Source: Heterotrichella gracilis
Lineage: Eukaryota; Sar; Xanthophyceae; Tribonematales; Xanthonemataceae
NCBI GenBank assembly: GCA_032358255.1
Contig: JAULBX010029821.1
Span: 62,001 to 126,000 of the forward strand
Length of the DNA: 64,000 nucleotides
Direction: 5' to 3'
The first letter of the stretch is position 1; each line of letters opens with the position of its first letter. Below the pieces are notes generated by a model that searched no databases, had not been told where the DNA came from, and saw only the letters and a program-made list of their open reading frames with translations. Below are positions 11,142-21,928 of the stretch, in pieces. Position numbers and translations under genes: made by a program.

Positions 11142-12421
11142 GCCGACAATCCACTGAGCAGGCCACCATACAATCCAGTGCGCAATATTATGGCAAGCCA
11201 CTGACCCATTTTTCTGATCATTTGCAAGTCATGACATCAATATCAACTTGGAACTTGACATGGTTATTACAAAGCTGGTTTTATCTCAAACATTTTGTGT
11301 ATCAGCGCTGAACTTTTGTTGATAATGTGCAGCATATGTAGTATACGTTACATCATTCACACATGCCTTGCACCTTGCACCTGATTTCCCCTCTCATCAT
11401 TGTGTTTGCCACTGGCAATGACAAAAAAATACTATAATATGGGTCGCATCGTCGCATCATGCAATGCACTGCTTCCTTGCCCATGCATTTGAGCTTTGTT
11501 TTTGCTGGTTTTGAAACGATCAACCTTTAGGCAGATTTATGCCACCCAGCATCTAGGACTGCCAGGCAGCGCAACAATTTTTCAACTTTCGTGATTCAAA
11601 TGTATTTTTGTTGGTAATTATCTGGCATATTATGCATTGCACATTCAAGTTGGCAATCCATTGACACATGTGCCGCAGTGCAATGCATTTAGTGCAATTG
11701 CCAAATGATGCCCCTGGGGCAATCATTAGCTTTAGTACTCAAGAACGCAGATGCTGTATCAGGTGCACGATATCATATTAGCGCCCAAATTGACAGAATT
11801 CACACAGTTCAAGTAGCGTAAAAATTGTGAACTTCAACCAGCGCTGAGCTTGAATTTCAAACACCAATGCATTACGCTCATGTTCTTGAAACATATTTGC
11901 ACTCTGCGGCTGAGACAGTGTTGCGCAATACCCAGCAGCGCAGCAAGACTGATTACAATTGTGACAATCGAACCTGTTGCACACTACCTTATGCCATCGC
12001 GCGATTCAACAGAATGCTGCGCGCACTGCATCCACATTCCCTTGTTCTGTAACAGGAGGAATTATGTTTTGCCAACCAGGGCTTCAAGTAGGGCTTGATT
12101 GTACTTGGTGACATGCACACCATCAGATGCTATGGCAGATGGGTGAGCAGCCACCTGTGCTACAAAACAGGACTGCAGGTATAAGATTCATAAACATCAC
12201 ATGGTGGTGTGCAATCCGATCCATGGGCCATGCTCCATAATCTGACCACAAGTGCGCGTTCCACTAGACCAATGTGCGCAGCAACTGATCATAGCTGTTG
12301 GTGCTGACTGCTGGACAGCGTGTCTGTGATGAAGCTGCTGCTGGCACTCATGCGTCGCGCCACTTGACTCAGCCAACATGCCATGCATATTGCTCCTTCG
12401 TTCCTGCCACAGGACCCCGCC
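11142..12421. other. Long convergent intergenic region, AT-richer, no gene recognised
   Basis: About 1.3 kb between the stops of the 233-aa protein gene and the EF-hand gene. It is AT-richer than its surroundings and holds several TGCAATGCA-like words, but no coding frame with splice-site support and no clear repeat family. Confidence 0.5.
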
Positions 12422-13644
12422 CTACATGAAGGTTTGGAACCAGCCCGGCATCATCAGCCCAGTCTTCTCTGCTATCAGTGCAATACCCAGCTTGACGACG
12501 TTGCGCATCCCAATCGCAGCAGCTGCTGGCGACATGTCCCTCATGCGGCCACCGATGATTGGCACCACCTCCAGCAAGTTCTTGACAGCAATGCCCACTG
12601 TGGTCCACACCAGCATCTGGAGCACAAACGCCACCGCTATCTACAGCAGCACACACCACCTTGCTGTAATTGCATGGGTTGATTCATGTCAGTGCGATAC
12701 CTGCGTTTCAAATAAAAAGCAGCAGGACCATACATGGAGCCATACACACTCACCCTGACCCAGATGGACATCAGGTACTTGGAGCGATTCAAGCCCAGAA
12801 TTGCCTTGATCACTTGCAGAAACTCGTTGAAGCTGAGCTTCCCGTCCTTGTCAATGTCAAATGACACCATGAGCTTCTTCACAGTTTGCTTCCCTGGTGG
12901 GGAGACATACATGGGGAGCATCCTGCACAAACAATCGGGACTGTTATCTACAGCCAACGACATTTACAGTCAATGTGTAAAGCAAATCTGTTGTAAACTA
13001 GCGAGATTCCATGCCACATTACAATCTGGTATGTATCCGCTGCTGCACAATGAATCATTGTGTGGAAATCCCGCAAATAGACTGTCCACCGCTGGTGATA
13101 GCATGAGGACAACACATGCATATTAGCAGAGGATACTGCACACAGACGTCAGTGGTCATGACATTGCCTTTTCCACAAACAATTGACGGCATCACTTGCC
13201 CATCCTCCTCGTGTGTATCATGCAGCGCATTTCAGGTTGACAATTAAAAGCACATGTTGGAGATTCTGATTTCCTTTCCACCATTGACATGCTGCCATCA
13301 CCGTGTCACGACTATCACGTTGACATGCTGCCGGCAGCATGTCAACGTGATGGCGTCATCACCCAAGGCAAGGAGTACTGTATGCTTTGTTGCTGTTCCC
13401 AGACCTGCATGGCACTCAAGTGCAGGCATACAAGGCATAGCACGTACTGGTTCAGCTGATCATAGAACAGCAGCAGCCCCACGTGCAGCTCGTCAGCATC
13501 CAGGGTCCCATCATGGTTGGCGTCGCAGGTTGCAAACGCCCTCTTGGCTGCAAACTTCACCAATTGGCTGTTTTCAAAGCCGCTTGCTTTGGCGCCAAGT
13601 TTTGACTTTTCTGCATTGCTAGAGGACTTGCCTGTGGCAACCAT
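12422..13644 (-). CDS. EF-hand calcium-binding membrane protein, 194 aa
   Basis: Exons: 13644-13448, 12922-12754, 12640-12422; phases agree. Two EF-hand loops are visible: DANHDGTLDADE in exon 1 and DIDKDGKLSFNE in exon 2. Both keep Asp at positions 1, 3 and 5, Gly at 6 and Glu at 12, so calcium binding is expected. Exon 3 is hydrophobic: IAVAFVLQMLVWTTVGIAV is a likely membrane helix, followed by a weaker hydrophobic stretch (LLEVVPIIGG) and GMRNVVKLGIALIAE, ending PGWFQTFM. The layout suggests a small calcium sensor tied to a membrane by its C-terminal third. The start (MVATGKSSSNAEKSK) may leave no room for a targeting peptide. The exact family is not recognised. Intron 1 carries a perfect 38-bp palindrome. 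Confidence 0.8.
13314..13351. repeat. Perfect 38-bp palindrome without spacer
   Basis: The arm ATCACGTTGACATGCTGCC (13314-13332) is followed directly by its exact reverse complement (13333-13351). Part of the arm (TTGACATGCTGCCATCAC) also occurs upstream near 13283. It lies in intron 1 of the minus-strand EF-hand gene and could be a foldback-element remnant or a binding site for a dimeric factor. Confidence 0.95.
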
Positions 13645-14751
13645 GTTGCCAGGTGTATGGGCCACTTGGGGCAAGTGTAGAAGCTGCAAGGTTGAATAAA
13701 GGGGTGCACCCGGGTGAGCTGTGAAGGCCAGTCCATGCCACGCAAACCCACCGAACTGGGACAGCCCTCAACCTGACTACAGGTTAATAGGGTTGATGCG
13801 CTACTGTTAGCAACCTTCAAATCAAACACATATTTGCAACTCTGCAACATAGCAGGAACACAAGCACCCTGACCACAAGGTCACCCCTGTACTACCACTG
13901 AAGGACTAGTGACATGCCCTAGCACACCCACGCAGAAAGAGCCCAGGTTACCACCCAAGTACTCTTCCATGTCGCCTGAAATTTGAGCCCCATCGAGCAA
14001 ACGCTCCACACGTCACCGTGTCACTAAGCACAGGGTTTGGTTTCGAGGTTTCAGGGTGCGCGACCACCACCCAGGACCCACTCACCGATGGGGCTTGAAT
14101 AGAAGCAGGGTACCAAGGATCTGGCAGTGCGTACAAGATCTGTTCCCTTGCGTTAGCTCAGAGTACCAGACAGGAACGTATGCGTCTACTTCCGCGCGCA
14201 ACTTGTGGGCAATTGTACCCAGTTGGTAGGCATCCGAAAGCTGATGGCGAACGCTGGGTACAGATTGCACGTGCAGTCCTTCGACAATTTATCCACTGTA
14301 AGACCTTCTGGCATTGGTTTTGGTACACAACCTAGCAACGTCGCAGTGTTTATTGCCATCTGGAAAAACGGATGCATGCATGCACAGGCGGACGCCCACC
14401 GGCCGCTCTTCCTATCTTGCTCCGCCGTCCACTCTGGCACCTTGTTCTGCACCAAAGGCCCTCTTTTGTCTCGTATGCGTCCAAGAAAGCACACGGTTTC
14501 AGTGGCAGGCGTGCACTTTGACAAGGCGGGCCTTTCCTAGCCGCTACAGCACCGCCCAGCCAAGAACTAGCTCTGGGTGAAGTGGGTGCAACCTGGTGCA
14601 ACTATACTTACGAGGTGTCGGAGGCTCTCTTTCCCAGACATTAAACGCCACCCGGAGGTTAATCAGAGACACGAGACAGATCAGGTTCATTCAAACCACT
14701 GCAGGACATCATAAGTGCCATCGCACGGTGATAAGGATCTAGCACAGCACC
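13645..14751. promoter_or_regulatory. Presumed bidirectional promoter region
   Basis: About 1.1 kb between the divergent EF-hand and pyruvate kinase genes. No named element is visible and 5' UTR introns are possible on either side. Open frames here show no family resemblance. Confidence 0.4.
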
Positions 14752-17700
14752 ATGCTGGCAGCACTAGGCCTCTCCAGTACTGCCAGCCTAGGCCACCCGG
14801 GCCTGGGCAGCAGGGTTTCACGACCGGCAAGGCTGCAGTCAAGCAGGCCCCTGCGCATAGTGGCCCAAGCACAGGGCACTGGCACCCCAACCTTCTCTGG
14901 AGGAAGGTATGTTGAAGCTCGAGTGGGCTTGGGAGTGGGATCAGGCAAACAGCCCACTATTTTTAGTGAACAGTCCTGTTGAAAGGAAGGCACCCACATG
15001 GCGAATGCAGATCCGCTTGCTGTCATTCCTGTACTGCTCGTGCCTTTAGGCAGCATCCATCCCAAAAGGCACATGTGGCATGCACACACAACCAGGCTAC
15101 ACTGGCTCAGTTTGGTGTTAAGGGGTTATGGTAACGCACCTGCTTATCCAGATGTATCCTGCCCCAGTTACCTGACTTATGTTGCATAGGCTATCAAGGT
15201 GGTTGCAGGCAGTGCGTTGGTGCCCGTACCGCACGCACCTGCTCTGGATACTGCTCTAGGCAGCACTCACACAAGCCACAGCAGATATCAGACACTGCGT
15301 ATATCAGCTATTGTTGTTGTACACATTGTGTTAGGCAGTAGCCCACCAGGTTACCCTAAAGTACCCCACCTGTGTGCAGCCCTCCCAGCACTCCCCGCGG
15401 TGGCAAGGTGGTGGCAGACGCAACCACGGCAGGGTTCATGCCCTCTACCCTGGGGGGGATTGACCCAAGGGGGGTGAAACTGGCGGACAGGTGAGTCAGG
15501 CCAGTGCGTGCGCATGTGCGCTGTTTCACACGTATACTGTTTGCGGTGCATGTGTGTGGGAGATGCGACCAGGCCCTGGCGGGACTGCACTCATCAGATC
15601 CGTTGCAGCAAATCTGCAATCCAGGGGGGGGTAATGGGATGCTTATTTTCTCCTTATTGTGTATCTGGTGTGGTCTAACCTGAGGCAGGCAGCACCCAAC
15701 CTGTTCCGTTCAGCGACAATTTTAAGGCATATTTTGGCTGCTGTATGCTGGCCCTCACAAGCACACCTCGCCGCGTTGCATTGCCACACATGCCCCGCCA
15801 CCCTCCATGCCTCCAACCTCTTGCACAATTTTGTGAATTACCCTGAACCCTAAACCCTTCCCCAGGAGCGCCCCCGCCCCTGTATTGGAGGACGACCCCT
15901 ACCGCAAGACCAAGATCGTGTGCACCATCGGGCCCGCCACCTGGAGCAGGGAGAACCTGTTCAAGCTGTGCGATGCAGGTGGGGGGAAGTGTGGGCAGGG
16001 GGGTAAAGGTAATGTTAGGGCAAATAGTTGACAGGAGGGCAGTGGTAATGGTAGGGGAATGTGGGCAGGAGTGGCAATGCTCACCTCCCTGCCATCTCCA
16101 TCGTGTCTCCTCAGAGGACAGTCTGCGCTGCATCTATTTCTTAACGCCTTCTTTGCAGCATTTTAGCGCCTTAATGAATTCACTTTGGCAGCTTGAAAAC
16201 TCTTGGATCCATTCATATTTCCTCACACGTTCCAGAAAATGAATAAAAAAGGCTACTTTACATCTATATCCCGGGGCGGCAGGCATGAACGTTGCTCGCC
16301 TGAACATGAGCCACGGCGACCACAAGTCCCACAAGGTGGTGGTTGACTTGATCAAGGAGTACAACACCCTGGGCAGGAACAACGTGGCGCTGCTGCTGGA
16401 CACCAAGGGGCCGGAGGTGCGCAGCGGGGACCTGGCCGAGCCAATGGACCTGAAATCAGGTGAGCTACATACTTGCATGCGCATGGGCACTGCATGAATA
16501 CACACAGAGGATCACTACCAGATAAGCGGTACATTCATGTGTATGAATCTGATGTAGGCATTGCTGAAGTCTTGCATTCCAGCTGCTGTAACAACTGGAG
16601 CTGCATAGCTTGCGTTGGCCCTGGGCAGAGAATGAAGGCAGGGTGTGTGTGGTGGTGGGTGGGTGGTGGGGGGGGGGGGGTTATGGGTCTGGGAGCGGGT
16701 GAGGAAGGCATGGTTTTTTTTTATCAGGGTTGTGGTATTTGAAAGCAGGTGGGGATCACCAGCTTTGGGATAGAACCTGTACTAAAAGACTCCCTGCGGT
16801 GCGTTTTGCCATTAATCCTTTCTAGTAGCGGCCAGGTGGCGCAGCGGGAGCTCTCATAGCCAGAGGATTTGGAATCAGCTGCAGAGGCGTGGGAGAACCC
16901 TGGTCAGGGTTTTAGGGTTTAGTGCCTCTGATACCGAACCTTAACTTCCTCCCCCCACTCCCCTCAGGCGACAAGTGCACCTTCACCATCAAGGCGGGGG
17001 CTGACGGCAAGGGGGGCCGCGTGGGGGTCAACTACGACGAGTTTGTGACCGATGTGAGTGTGGGGGACACGCTGCTGGTTGACGGCGGCATCATGTCCTT
17101 CCTCATCCTGAGTAAGGACGACACCGACGTGCTGTGTGAGACGGTGGATGGGGGCGTGCTGTCGTCCAGGTGAGCGGTGGGGTGGGGGGTGGGGGAGGGG
17201 GTGGAGTGGTTGCATGGGGGACATGCTGTGCGATGAGGACAAGATTTAGGTGCTGTGTGGGGCAGTGTATGGGGGCGTGCTGTCATCGAGGTGAGCTGTA
17301 GGGGTAGGCATGGTGGAGTGTTTGCATTGGGACATGCTGCTAGACAAGGGCGAGATTACGGAGACGTTGAATGGGGGCGTGCTGTTTTAGTGATTGGTGG
17401 TGGGGTGGGGAGCGGCGAAGATTGTAGGCAAGGGAATGGGCTGGTGTGGCACGGTTGGGGGTGGGATGGGGTGTGGTTGGGGATGTAGGCAACGATTGCA
17501 CCTGTCGAACGACCGGCCGAACCCCTCTCCTGTGCGACAACCCATGTTGGTGGCAAGGGGGACCAGTATAAGCAGGCGTTTGTTGCTTGCAAAATCATGC
17601 CAAAGTAATAACTGAGATAGGGTCCGTGTACCACCATATATAACTCATGCCAAGTAATGACTGAGACAGGCCTCCTGCACCCACCCACACACACCCTTGC

Positions 17701-20589
17701 CTCCCCTCCCCTCCCCTTCCGTCCCCACACCCTCGCACCCCCTCCTCCCCCTCCCCAGGCGCCACCTGAACATCCGCGGCAAGAGCGCCAACCTGCCCGC
17801 CATCACCGACAGGGACTGGCTGGACCTCAAGTTTGGTGTGGCGGTGGGGGTGGACTACTACGCGCTGTCATTCGTGCGGGATGCTGACGTTATCTACGAG
17901 TGCAAGGAGTGGCTGGCAAAGCAAGGTGGGTGGGTGGGGCTGGGTATATCTATGGCGGTGGGGTGGGGTGGTTGGGGTGGAGGAGATGGGAGGGGCACCC
18001 TCTCCTTTCAGTGCAAGGGGTGGCGAGCTGTCTATGACTGGTGGTGTTGGTGGTGGGTGGCTGCGCGCTGTCCATCTGCGCGATCCTGTCATTATGTGCA
18101 AGGAGTGGCCGGGAAAGCAAGGCGATGAGGTTGGGGAGTGGGGTATTTTTTATTTTTTTTTATGCAAGCAGTGGGCCAATGCATGGTGTGGGGGTGCGCG
18201 TGCATCTTCTGAGTGCAATGAGTGGGTATTGAGGCTAGGTGGGTGACCAATTTGTCCGGGATCGAAATGAGTGATTCAGGGATTTCAAATGTTGTCCAAG
18301 TCCCATTACAATACCACCCCTTACCCTCCCCCAGGCGCCAACATCGGCGTGCTTGCCAAGATTGAGAGCGCAGACAGCGTGCAGCACCTTGAGGACATCC
18401 TGGATGCTGTGGATGGCGCCATGGTGGCAAGGGGGGACCTGGGGGCGGAGCTGCCCGTGGAGGAGGTGCGCGCATGGCCCATGCATGTGATTTCCCTGTT
18501 GATTTTGATTGGAAATGCAATGAATAAACCTAGGACCCTCCTTCCTAAGACTGTGTGCCAAACCCTACCATTTACCCTACCAACCGCGCGCCGACCCCCC
18601 ATTGGTGGCCTACTGGCAGAACCTAAAAACCTTACCAGGACCCTAACAACCCCGCGCCCACCCCCGCAGGTGCCCTACTGGCAGAACCGCATCACGCAGG
18701 GCTGCCGGCGGCGCGGCAAGTTCAAAACCCTACCAGATACCCTAACAATCGTGTGCCGACCCCCGCAGGTGCCCTACTGGCAGAACCGCATCGTGCAGGG
18801 CTGCCGGCGGCGCGGCAAGCCCGTCATCGTGGCCACCAACATGCTGGAGAGCATGATCAACAACCCCACACCCACGCGCGCCGAGGTGTCGGACATCGCC
18901 ATCGCGGTGCGCGAGGGCACCGATGCCGTCATGCTTTCGGGTGAGACTGCGTATGGCGCGTTCCCCTTCAAGAGCGTGGATGTGATGGCAACGGTGGCCA
19001 GGCGCACCGAGCAGTCCATGCTTTCATATGAGGTGCGGGTGGATGCAGTCACAAGTGCGAGGATAGGCAAGTTTGATGAGTTTCATTGGGGTCGACATGC
19101 GCTGGGAAACCGATTGCTAGGGGAGGCACAGCTGCGCGATTACAGATGCCGCGCTTGGCAGAAACTCCTGAAAACTTTAAATTTGTTAGTTGTGAGTATA
19201 ATTGTTGTTGGTTGTCATGGTGAAGAATGATCCCCAATACCCATCCCCAATGTGCAGGGTCTTCGGCGGTACGGCAGCGAGGAGGCTGAGGCCATCACCT
19301 GGATCAACAGCCCGGAAACTTTGGAGGGTGTGGCGCGCACCAACTCGGGCCACACCGCTGCTGTGCTGAGCGAGATGTTTGCCTACCACGCAACCACCAT
19401 GGCAAACACCATCCGCTCCCCACTGGTGGTGTTCACGCGCAAGGTGAATGGGGGTTGCAGTAATGCCTCCATGCTTGGCAGGCTGCTTACCCACTGCTGC
19501 CTCGATGACCCCATCCTTGCCTTCAACACAAAACCCTAGTGCGCAGCGGCGTCTGGCCCTCAACCCAAGGCTTACATCCTTTGCAGGGCAACATATCAGT
19601 GCTATCAACTACACCATCAATCAATCTGTTCACCAGAATTCCAGAGTCCAGCGGCGTTTGGCCCTGTTCCTTTGATTTTCAACCCTACCCTCCCCCGTCC
19701 CGCTGCCACCTGCAGCGCAAAACCCTCTGTAACGCACCGGCATAACTTCCCACCCACCCACCTCCCCCTCCTCCACGCCCCGCAGGGCAACATGCCGGTG
19801 CTGCTGAGCCACTACCGCCCCGACTACCCCATCTACGTGTTCACCGAGAACCCCGAGGTGCAGCGGCGCCTGGCCCTGTACCACGGCGTCACTGCCATGA
19901 TTGTGCAGTTCAGCGACAGGGCGGAGGAGACCTTTGAGCGCGCAATCGGCGAGCTCAAGCGGCGCCAGCTGGTGCATGGCGGCCAGATGGTTGCCATTGT
20001 GCAGTCCGGCAGGCAGCCCATCTGGCGCAGCGCCTCGGAGCACGTGATCCAGGTGGGTGGGGTGTGAAAAGGGAGGTGATGCGTGGTTAAGGAACGTCAC
20101 CACTCAATGCTAGGAGCGTCTAGCTTAGCGAACCTGTAGCATTTGAGGGGCAACCGGCGAGCTGAAGGTCAGCAGCTGGTGCATGGTGGCCAGATGGCGG
20201 GGGTGGGTGGCAGTTTGGCAGGCAGCCAATCTGGTGCAGCGCTTCACAGCATGTGATCCAGGTGGGTGGCGGTGCAAATTGGACAATAATAGAGAGAAGG
20301 TAGCTGTACATGAGCATGCACTAGAAACAGAGGGGCACTACAAGCACATACTGTTGCCTGATGGGTAATAAGCACCATGATAATAACCACAGGGCTTGGG
20401 GTTCTGTATGCTGCGCCTAGGTTATGTTTAGGGGGTAGGGTTTGCAGTTACCGTGCCACAATCACACAGGAGTCCACTATGTAGGGTTTGGGGTTTGTGC
20501 GTACAATGCCACTAACATGTACCGCCTCCATGGCGCAGGTGCGGCGAGTGCCAAAGGACAAGGTGCAGGACTCAATGGATGAGGCATAG
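14752..20589 (+). CDS. Plastid-type pyruvate kinase, 607 aa
   Basis: Exons: 14752-14906, 15380-15490, 15866-15978, 16283-16459, 16968-17169, 17759-17925, 18335-18465, 18769-19032, 19258-19443, 19786-20052, 20539-20589; total 1824 nt. It transfers phosphate from PEP to ADP, making pyruvate and ATP. Conserved blocks: [36 protein letters not shown]; the catalytic lysine in [58 protein letters not shown]. The first about 50 residues are rich in Ser, Arg and Ala ([20 protein letters not shown]) and look like a plastid transit peptide. The [13 protein letters not shown] region also fits plastid isoforms. The introns are G/C-skewed and hold repeated decayed copies of exon edges. At 18670 a near-identical alternative 3' splice site lies 99 nt upstream of the one chosen, in the same frame. 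Confidence 0.95.
15845..15857. repeat. Telomere-type motif just before a 3' splice site
   Basis: CCCTGAACCCTAAACCC ends a few bases before the polypyrimidine tract and CCCCAG acceptor of the pyruvate kinase exon at 15866. Confidence 0.75.
16652..16682 (+). repeat. G-rich tract with a run of 12 or more G
   Basis: A GTGTGTGGTGG-type stretch runs into a long G homopolymer and is followed by TT. It lies in the pyruvate kinase intron 16460-16967 and has clear G-quadruplex potential. Confidence 0.85.
16831..16914 (+). other. tRNA-like remnant, uncertain
   Basis: GCCAGGTGGCGCAGCGGGAG resembles the 5' half of a tRNA, with a box-A-like TGGCGCAGCGG, and ACCCTGG at the far end can pair with CCAGG at the start. 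No good box B and no clean anticodon stem are visible, so this is at most a degenerate tRNA-derived sequence in a pyruvate kinase intron. Confidence 0.25.
17264..17400 (+). repeat. Two decayed copies of the preceding exon's 3' edge
   Basis: The real exon end (17149-17175, GGGGGCGTGCTGTCGTCCAG then GTGAGC) recurs at about 17271-17296 as GGGGGCGTGCTGTCATCGAG followed by an intact GTGAGC donor, and again at about 17371-17395 as GGGGGCGTGCTGTTTTAG. Spacing is 100-120 nt. The flanking GTGGAGTG.TTGCAT..GGACATGCTG text is repeated too, so whole intron-exon units were duplicated. Confidence 0.8.
18005..18245 (+). repeat. Three decayed copies of the preceding exon's 3' edge
   Basis: The real exon end (GAGTGCAAGGAGTGGCTGGC, then AAAGCAAG and GTGGGTGGG, 17898-17934) recurs near 18010 (AGTGCAAGGGGTGGCGAGCT), near 18096 (TGTGCAAGGAGTGGCCGGGA followed by AAGCAAGG) and near 18210 (GAGTGCAATGAGTGGGTATT, then GAGGCTAGGTGGGTG). 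Spacing is about 85-115 nt. Confidence 0.8.
18596..18768 (+). repeat. Tandem copies of an exon start with a second usable acceptor
   Basis: The exon start GTGCCCTACTGGCAGAACCG at 18769 has a copy at 18670 that matches over 48 nt with two differences and has its own CCCCGCAG acceptor. A third, shorter copy lies near 18608 (TGGCCTACTGGCAGAACCT). The two acceptors are 99 nt apart, and the stretch between them is in frame and stop-free. Confidence 0.9.
19540..19672 (+). repeat. Decayed copies of the next pyruvate kinase exon
   Basis: TGCAGGGCAACATATCAGTG near 19582, running on to TTCACCAG.AATTCCAGAGT and CCAGCGGCGTTTGGCCCTG at 19629-19669, is a degenerate copy of about 85 nt of the real exon that starts at 19786. 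A further fragment (GCGCAGCGGCGTCTGGCCCT) lies at 19541-19560. The copy is frameshifted and no longer codes. Confidence 0.8.
20156..20276 (+). repeat. Decayed copy of the preceding exon's 3' edge with donor
   Basis: About 115 nt from GGCGAGCTGAAGGTCAGCAG to CATGTGATCCAGGTGGGTGG duplicates the end of the exon at 19949-20058, including its GT donor. Small deletions break the frame. Confidence 0.85.
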
Positions 20590-21928
20590 GGGGGCACTGG
20601 TTGTGGGCGAGGCGGGGTTGGGGCAGGGCGTAAATGGGTGGGCTGGCGAGCAGGAGCTGGTGTGCGTGCTGTATGCTGGGTCAGAGCGCCAGTACCATGT
20701 GTTGGGTGGCCTAATTTGGTACATAAGGGTGGTCAGTCGCTGCCCTCCAAGGCCCAGCTGGGTTCAGCAGGCTTGCTGTGGATGGCCAGCAGCCAAGTGG
20801 CCAAGTGCCATTAGTGCGGAATTGCAATGCATACCCGTATTCTGTCTGTGCCATTGGCGTGGAGATAATGTGCAGGAGCCTGGCTTAGGGGGACACTGCA
20901 GTGCTGTGGCATGTTGCGATTGACGACAGCCCAGCCATGGCTGGGGCACACGATGTTGACTCCTTTTTTGTGAGTGAGCTCAGCTGTGAAATCCGAGGGC
21001 CCCAGGGGGCCTGATTGCCCTTCATGGCTGTCTTGTAGATGCAGTTTCAGGCACCATGCACTGGCAGTGGTAGTGCAGCTGGTTGGCTGCAGGATGTGCT
21101 AGCTGCCAGCCCAGTGGGTCGCTATAGATTTGAATGTTAAACCTGTGAAATAGACACTGTTTGCTGTCAAAGTCGCATGCATAATACCCTTTCACATGGG
21201 GGGCAATGCGTAATGACAGAAGCTCTAATTCCATGTTTTTTGTAATGTAATTTGAATTATTATATGGTGTCTCCTTGAGGCAGATTCAATAGGCTAAAGC
21301 GCCAAGCAGCACTCCAGGCCTGTGTGTGCTGTACAGGACGCCATTGGCCGCCGCAGTGTGCATGTGCTGTGCATCCACATGGCATTGAGATTTTCATATC
21401 CAATCACCCTGATTACCCTTTCAAAGATGCCACGCCACCCAGTCTGGCCAAATAAGCGGACAATAAAACACTCCATCCAACTGGCAAGAACAGGCACTAT
21501 TCACAAAAACTGCGCGTTCGCATATAATATGCCCATTGAGTTCACACTGCGCGGTCTCTTGCTCTCTTACTTTCTTTCCCACTGAGTTTCAATTAGGCCA
21601 CACCTGATTCACCCGTCACCCTCCACAGCCTGCTCAAGCTTCAAACTACTCACCAAGTCAAGCAAAATGCATATGCTATATCATCCCAGCAAGCCTACCA
21701 GGCTCGAGGTACCTACCACCGATACAAAAACTCAGCCTTGAAAACCTGTTGCTGTGAACTCGCCCAAAGTCCCTAAAGGTGCAAAAATACACAGCTGTGC
21801 CTGCAACACCAATCTGACAGCCGCACACCACTCACCATATCATGCACGGACAGACAACCCGTTCATCCCCAGCAGCAAGCCACCCACTGTTCCACTCCCT
21901 TGGCTCACTGGCAACCCACCAAGCGCCT
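20590..21928. other. Convergent 3' flanks, no gene recognised
   Basis: About 1.3 kb between the stops of pyruvate kinase (plus) and the 119-aa membrane protein gene (minus). A TGTAATGTAA motif near 21241 is a plausible polyadenylation signal on the plus strand. No spliced coding pattern was found. Confidence 0.5.

Noticed and set aside
12369-12758. Long plus-strand open frames opposite the EF-hand gene's last exon
   Set aside because: They are mirror frames of a well supported hydrophobic exon whose splice phase fits exactly.
18670-18768. Extra pyruvate kinase coding exon as the default model
   Set aside because: Including it would repeat VPYWQNRI and RRRGK and add 33 residues at a conserved site; the single-copy model matches the family better, so it is kept as a possible variant only.
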